Assembly: GCF_947623445.1 (NCBI RefSeq)
Contig: NC_135244.1
Span: 22,320,860-22,384,859, forward strand
Length of the DNA stretch: 64,000 bases
Source: Clavelina lepadiformis
Taxonomy: Eukaryota; Chordata; Ascidiacea; Aplousobranchia; Clavelinidae
Reading direction: 5' to 3'
How positions within the stretch are numbered: the first letter of the stretch is position 1; every line of letters begins with the position of its first letter. The notes under the pieces are model-generated. The model did no database searches. It had not been told where the DNA came from and was given only the letters and a program-made list of their open reading frames with translations. Positions 58,801 through 64,000 of this stretch are shown here, one piece after another. A program made the translations under genes and the position numbers.

Positions 58801-61800
58801 CCTTAACACAGCCAAGTCAAGTTTGATTTTGTGGAACAACAGACACGTGTCCTACATTTATGATACGGGACGTGTCAGTGGAATGTTTGATGATGTTACT
58901 TCAGTAAAACGTTTAATCTTAAGCCACGGTGGGTTACGAGGTGTTTTTTGTTGTTCATATGAAGTAATATAGTGAAATTTCAAGCAATAAATGAGAAAAA
59001 AACTGTATATTAATTATCAATTTTTGATTAAAAACCCCATGATCTGGGTTAAAATCTGCTGTTTTCTGTTATCATGTTGGCTAGTAACCATTTTTAACCT
59101 AAAATTGCTATTAATTTGCTGCATGTTTCTATTATTTATAAGTTGTACATTTCCAATTCAGATCGCACAGCGTGGCTGGTTCAAACCGGTGACAACTTGT
59201 TGTATTACGGAAGCGGAAAATGCACAAACGCTACGAGGTTGAGGCTGGTTGATGAGAGCACGAGCAGAAATTTTACTTACAAGTTTCGACAGATTGATAA
59301 AGTCCCGCTCAGGATATCTTGGACTCATGAAACTGTCACCGTTGAGGTTGTTTTTAGTTTTTTGTGTTTTCAAACACGTCGGTATGATGACAAAATACAA
59401 ACTATTAATATTGTTATGTCAGTTTCTGCAATGCCACTTGCTGTTTCTGCAGTCAGTTCCGTTACTTGCATTTTTTTAACTGAAATGATGGTAATTTCAT
59501 TAATGAATGGTTTTGCATTTTAAGCTGAGAATGTTTTACAGAAAAATTTAGGTCCCATAGCTTTTCACATTTTATTTTGTCGTTTTGGTTATTGCAGGTA
59601 TACCCTCTATACAAAGAAGTATACTCAGCGTTACAAAACAACAGCAAACACTCAGAATTTTGTGATTACACTCACTACCAGAGCAACCTATACTCCATAG
59701 GAGGAAATGTGGTCAACCTTGAAAGCATTGATGATCAAATAATGGTGTTTATTACATCACATAAACCTAATATCAGTCGTTTAAGCTTTTTCACTTGGTT
59801 TGGTTCACCAGAACTGGTCATGATAGTATCTGGTATGAGCGAACCATTTTCCAGTGTTGTTGGTATTACATTTTCTGTTGTTTGTTGGTCACCACTGGTA
59901 TTAAGAAAATCACATTTTGAATGATGTTCTTAGTTTTGTACCACTTCGGCTTATGCTAATAATAACCTTATGTTATTACTGCATTTTATTTTTACTTGTA
60001 TTTTCAGGTCAATTTCACACTGGTTCATCCAGCATCAACCGATGTTCGAATAAACTTAATTGAAAATGTCAACAACTTAGTTATGACATCACAGATGAGG
60101 ACATCTCTAACGAGTCTTAAAGTTCCAGGAAGGCCGCTCTTGAGAGTGCAGGTGATTGTCATTTTTGAATGATTCAACCCTGATTGATGACGTTTGTTAT
60201 ACACTCTCGTTTAATTTTCTGTGTCACCTGCTTCTGTGCATTGTATCTATATTCTATCTATCTTAGCGCATGCGATTTTTAACTTGTTTTTCCGCATCAG
60301 GAATTATTTCTTCATATGAATGTCTACCAATATGGTTCCAAATTATTTCAACCCATAGTCGATTCAACTCAGGACGACCCGACCAATTACACTGGCCAAC
60401 AAAGAAAAAATTTTTTTTGAGTGCCAAAGATATTTTGATGGGTTCTGGGTAATTTTGGGCTGCTGAGTCCGAAAATAACATTCGTTTCTTTGAATTGGCT
60501 CTAGTTTTTGAGATATCGATATTTTTTATTTTTGACAAGAGAAAAATCGTTAATCGTACTTATGATACTGAATTTTACGTATTGGTTTGCGCAGTTGTAT
60601 TTAAGAGTTATGAGTTCATCACGAAGAAGCTGTCGCAATGATCCTGACAAGTTTTGTTATATCTGTGGGGAATATATCTTCAAAGACCAAAGGAAAGCTA
60701 TCACCGATTTTGTGAGGAATGTGTATCTTTCGTATTTTAAAGTGAAGCTTGGTGACCAAGACAAGCCATGGGCACCTCATATTGTCTACAAAGCATGTGT
60801 AGAAAGCTTGAGAAAGTGGACTAAAGGTACCCTTAAAAATCTCAAGTTTGGTGTACCGATGGTCTGGAGAGAACCAAAAAGCCATTTTAATGACTGCTAC
60901 TTCTGTTTGCTAGACCTAAAGGGGTTTAATCGTCGTAAGAAGAATACTTGGAATTACCCAAATTTAGAATCTGCTCGGCGACCTGTGCCTCAATTGGAGG
61001 AAGTACCTGTGCCTAAATTTAGTGATTTACCTGACACATCCTTGGAAAATGATGAGTTTCATGAAAAGGTAGAAAGCTCTGCAAGTGACAGCAGTGGAAG
61101 TGTGTTCGAAAGCCGTCCATTAATTCTAGAGCCATTCAAGCAGGAGGAGCTGAGCGATCTTATCAGGGATCTCAACTTATCCAAAGAAGCAGCAGAAATT
61201 TTGGCATCCCGACTCAAAGACAAAAACTGCCTTGGAACCGGAGCTTCAATAACATTCTACCGTACAAGAGAGAAAGAATTACGTCCGTATTTTAGCCAAC
61301 AAGATGATCTTGTTTACTGCAAAGACATCGAAGGGCTTCTGCTGAAAATGGGAGTGCCATAATATAGACCTCAAGAGTGGCGCTTATTCATAGACAGTTC
61401 GAAAAGGAGTTTGAAATGTGTATTGCTACATAATGGTAACAGTTATGCATCTCTTCCAATTGGCCACTCAACAAAACTAAAAGAAGAGTACAACAACATT
61501 AAAACGGTATTACAGAAACTGGATTATGACTCTCACCAATGGTTAATCTGTGTAGACTTGAAGATGGTAAATTTTTTGCTTGGCCAGCAAAGCGGCTATA
61601 CAAAATACCCATGTTTTATCTGCTTGTGGGATAGCCGAGCGCGCACTGATCACTGGGTGAAGAAAGGGTGGCCACCTAGAGATTCCATGAGAGTAGGTGA
61701 AGGTAACATCATAAATGAACCTTTAGTTGCTAGAAAGAAGATCATCATTCCACCGCTGCACATAAAACTTGGTTTGATGAAGCAATTTGTGAAAGCCTTG

Positions 61801-63975
61801 CCTGCAACTGGGGATTGCTTCAACTATATTTGCAGAACATTTCCTGCTTTGACCATCGAAAAGCTTAAAGCAGGCATTTTTGATGGCCCTCAGATCCGCA
61901 AACTCATAAAAGATGTGTGTTTTGTGCAGTCCATGACAGACACAGAGTCTGCTGCTTGGCAATCGTTTGTTTTAGTCACACAGAACTTTCTTGGTAACCG
62001 AAAAGCTGAAAATTACCAAGAATTGGTGGAAGATATGCTTTCCAAGTTGAAAGATTTAGGTGTGAAGACGAGTATCAAGGTTCACTATCTCTTCAGCCAC
62101 TTAGATCGTTTTCCTGCAAACCTTGGTGATCTAAGTGAAGAGCAGGGAGAAAGGTTCCACCAGGACATTAAGGTCATGGAAGAGAGGTATCAGGGCAGGT
62201 GGGATGCCCATATGATGGCCGACTACTGTTGGAGTCTCCAACGTGACTGCTTGGCTGCATCACATTCCAGAAAGTCGTACAAAAGAAAATGTATAAGCAT
62301 CGACTAATTTTTTTGTATTACAGTAGCGGTATATGATTGATTAGCGTGCTTTGACAGCTTACTAAATGTACTTTGAGCGTTACTAAAAGTAGTGTTTGTG
62401 CTTTGAAGTCGCCTGTTTTTGCGTTACAAAAATCTGTTGTTTACTGCTAACATCGCCTAAGTTTTATAATTTTTGCTTGATTTTCACATGAAACATGATT
62501 CGCGTAAAGAAGGCTCTCTGTGTTAACGATTGCGTCTTTAACAATATCGCATCAGAAATAGAAGAATACTGTATGCACATGCTTGAAAAGACAGATATAG
62601 ACTCATCAAAGTTGTAGTATAAAGAGAATTTTACCTATGTCAAAATTTGCGTATTTTTAGCACTTTTTGAAACAAAAATATGAAATATCTCAAAAACTAG
62701 AGCCAATTCGGAAAAACTAATGCCATTTTTGGATTCAGCGACATAAAAATACCCTAAAACCGTTGAAACTTTCTTGGCACCAAAATGTGTGTTGACTAGT
62801 GTTATTGTTCGGGGTTGAATTGAGTGACCACCATAAACACGTGTATTGTTCACTTTAAAGTCGATTCAAGCAATTTTATCCGGAACGTGCAAGAAATCGA
62901 ATGCAAGTTGTCCAACTGGTATCGCTCTCGTGGAAGCTGAAGCCATCACTGATGATGGGATGGCAGCCTGCTTCCTGCCTGTCAGCCAGGTTGGTCAACA
63001 GACTTCTTCGCTGAATATTTTTCTTTCTTTTTTGAGGAACTTCTGTTTATGATCGTTATATAATTACTGTGATTTATTATTATTGCCTTGTTATGTTGTA
63101 ATTTTTATTTGATGATTATCCTTGGGATCTTAGTGTGACGGTTTTTTATCATGTTTGTTTAGGTTCTCTATGTTAATGTCACGTGTCCAGTTGGGCTTCA
63201 TATCAGGATAAAGAATGATTCGTAAGTTTTTCAATTTTCGGAATCAAATTTTGGTGAAGTTAAGAAAAACTATGTATACGTATAGCGCTAAAGCATACCC
63301 AACCTAAAACCCATAATAGAGGAATAAATGATTATTATATGTAGAAAAAGTAAAATTTTCACCTATACTGTACTGGTATCAGAGTTTTGATAGTTTTTAT
63401 TTAATTATTTCATAATCTGAACTAGATTAACAGCTTTTGCAAAGGAAATTTATTTTTATATAATTGTTATTATGTAATTTATATTTTGCAACATGATATA
63501 ATGGTGTGGTGTGATGCAATAAAACTGGAAGCTAGAACTCTATAAACATGACTATCTTACTGTTTTGCAGTGTTTCTGGATGCAATCCTATCTTCTCTGG
63601 CCACGGTAAGATTGTTGTTGTTATTCATTTGAACGTTTTGTGTGCTTGTAAATCACAGACCCAAAATTTAGTTGAATGCTTAAATTATTAAAAGTAAAAT
63701 AAAAGAATTCCATCTTTTTTATCAATGAGATAAGCCATTGCACAACAGCTTTCTTAAACATGTCACCGGTAAGTAAGTCTTTAACATTTCAACCCTTTTG
63801 ATCTCTATGCAATGTAGACTGCTCATTCACCATCACTGAAGATGAGACGTTCTATCCAACGATCGACTTATACAGGTTCAATGAGTATTTGTACACGTTG
63901 GAAGACGACGTTAAATTTGTGGAAACTAACGGAAGGACAGGGTTCGAAATGCACAACAAGAATCTTATGCTCAAG
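55822..63975 (+). CDS. CatSper accessory subunit delta/epsilon-like (3' end beyond window)
   Basis: Exons consistent in phase: 55822-55886, 55955-56168, 56243-56359, 56503-56635, 56709-56891, 57356-57526, 57641-57744, 58030-58237, 58417-58572, 58782-58928, 59162-59346, 59598-59825, 60008-60151, about 62864-62989, 63163-63221, 63571-63605, 63818-63975; more lie beyond. Signal peptide MLYLFLLSQVLSFALIASAT, then an ectodomain with propeller-like repeats and many N-glycosylation sites (NWT, NAT, NFT, NVT). The end resembles the CatSper delta/epsilon C-terminal ectodomain: VLYVNVTCPVGLHIRI, CSFTITEDETFYPTIDLYR, then DDVKFVETNGRTGFE parallels human CATSPERD WKPVVELWRKD...YVLLEVNG (from memory). Such subunits form the extracellular canopy of the sperm calcium channel. 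Delta versus epsilon is not resolved; exons 4, 10, 12 and 14 have the least certain borders. Intron 13 holds a transposon. Confidence 0.65.
60387..62804 (+). mobile_element. CACTA-like DNA transposon in a CatSper-like intron
   Basis: The element is 60390-62801 (2412 bp). Ends CACTGGCCAACA and, reverse-complemented, CACTAGTCAACA, continuing as an imperfect inverted repeat of about 145 bp including GGCTCTAGTTTTTGAGATAT. It is flanked by TTA on both sides (60387-60389 and 62802-62804). The CACT(A/G)G start and 3-bp duplication suggest a CMC/EnSpm-like element; a TTA duplication also occurs in PIF/Harbinger, so the superfamily is provisional. Confidence 0.8.
60613..62310 (+). pseudogene. Transposon-encoded protein, one in-frame stop
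   Basis: One frame from MSSSRRSCRNDPDKFCYICG (60613) to KCISID and a stop at about 62307, about 560 codons, with a single TAA at 61360-61362 after MGVP; the family reads through this point (YRPQEWRLFIDSSKRSLKCV follows in the same frame). N-terminal Cys pairs (FCYICGEYIF, DCYFCLLDL) suggest zinc binding. The C-terminal half has LICVDLKMVNFLLGQQSGYT, YPCFICLWDSR, PPLHIKLGLMKQFVKAL and SEEQGERFHQDIKVMEERYQ, with acidic residues suited to a DDE/RNase H-like core (inference). I recognise it as a multicopy animal protein family of unnamed function, here shown with transposon ends. Confidence 0.7.
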
Positions 63976-64000
63976 GTTAGAGCAACTGAGCGCGTGCTTA

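Overview
The window looks like a compact, AT-rich invertebrate chordate genome. I infer an ascidian tunicate of the Ciona kind, from short GT-AG introns of about 100-600 bp, closely spaced genes, a CatSper accessory-subunit homologue, many miniature DNA transposons and frequent TGACGTCA palindromes. This is inference; no marker gene fixes the species. No rRNA, tRNA, CRISPR array, retrovirus-like element or Polinton was recognised.

Left third (4-25.6 kb). A divergent actin-like gene with an acidic N-terminal extension lies at 4.05-8.5 kb. Its last seven exons and 3' flank recur at 15.4-19.6 kb as a second actin-like gene that lacks the original 5' exons. Between them is a small five-exon WBP1/VOPP1-type membrane adaptor. 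Next come an intronless 781-aa nucleotidyltransferase-TPR protein (19.8-22.1 kb) and an intronless 127-aa linker-histone-like gene (25.2 kb).

Middle (27.6-45.3 kb). This part is dominated by DNA transposons. It holds an hAT element with an open 448-aa transposase and target-site duplication, two internally deleted relatives of it, other hAT and TA-duplicating MITEs, and an unclassified inverted-repeat element present twice. At 41.2-45.3 kb is a foldback element: two inverted arms of about 1.3 kb carrying 18/20-bp satellite arrays, a short loop and a near-perfect 8-bp target duplication. A Tigger-like and an hAT insertion sit in one arm, and the other arm preserves both empty sites.

Cluster (38.4-53.9 kb). 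A family of two-exon genes for proteins of about 105-111 aa, with a ParB/sulfiredoxin-like look, has five apparently intact members, one internally deleted copy and one fragment. Two subfamilies form convergent pairs (B/C and D/E), which suggests block duplication. Four members (B, D, E, F) share a promoter module: a kappaB-like palindrome, an IRF-like GAAA motif, and a TATA box about 125 bp from the kappaB site (about 185 bp in E). The E and F modules lie back to back. I regard this cluster, as a candidate stimulus-inducible small-gene family, as the most interesting system in the window.

Right end (55.8-64 kb). At least 17 exons of a large secreted or membrane ectodomain resemble CatSper delta/epsilon. 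The gene runs off the window. One intron holds a 2.4-kb CACTA-like transposon whose long reading frame is interrupted by one stop codon.
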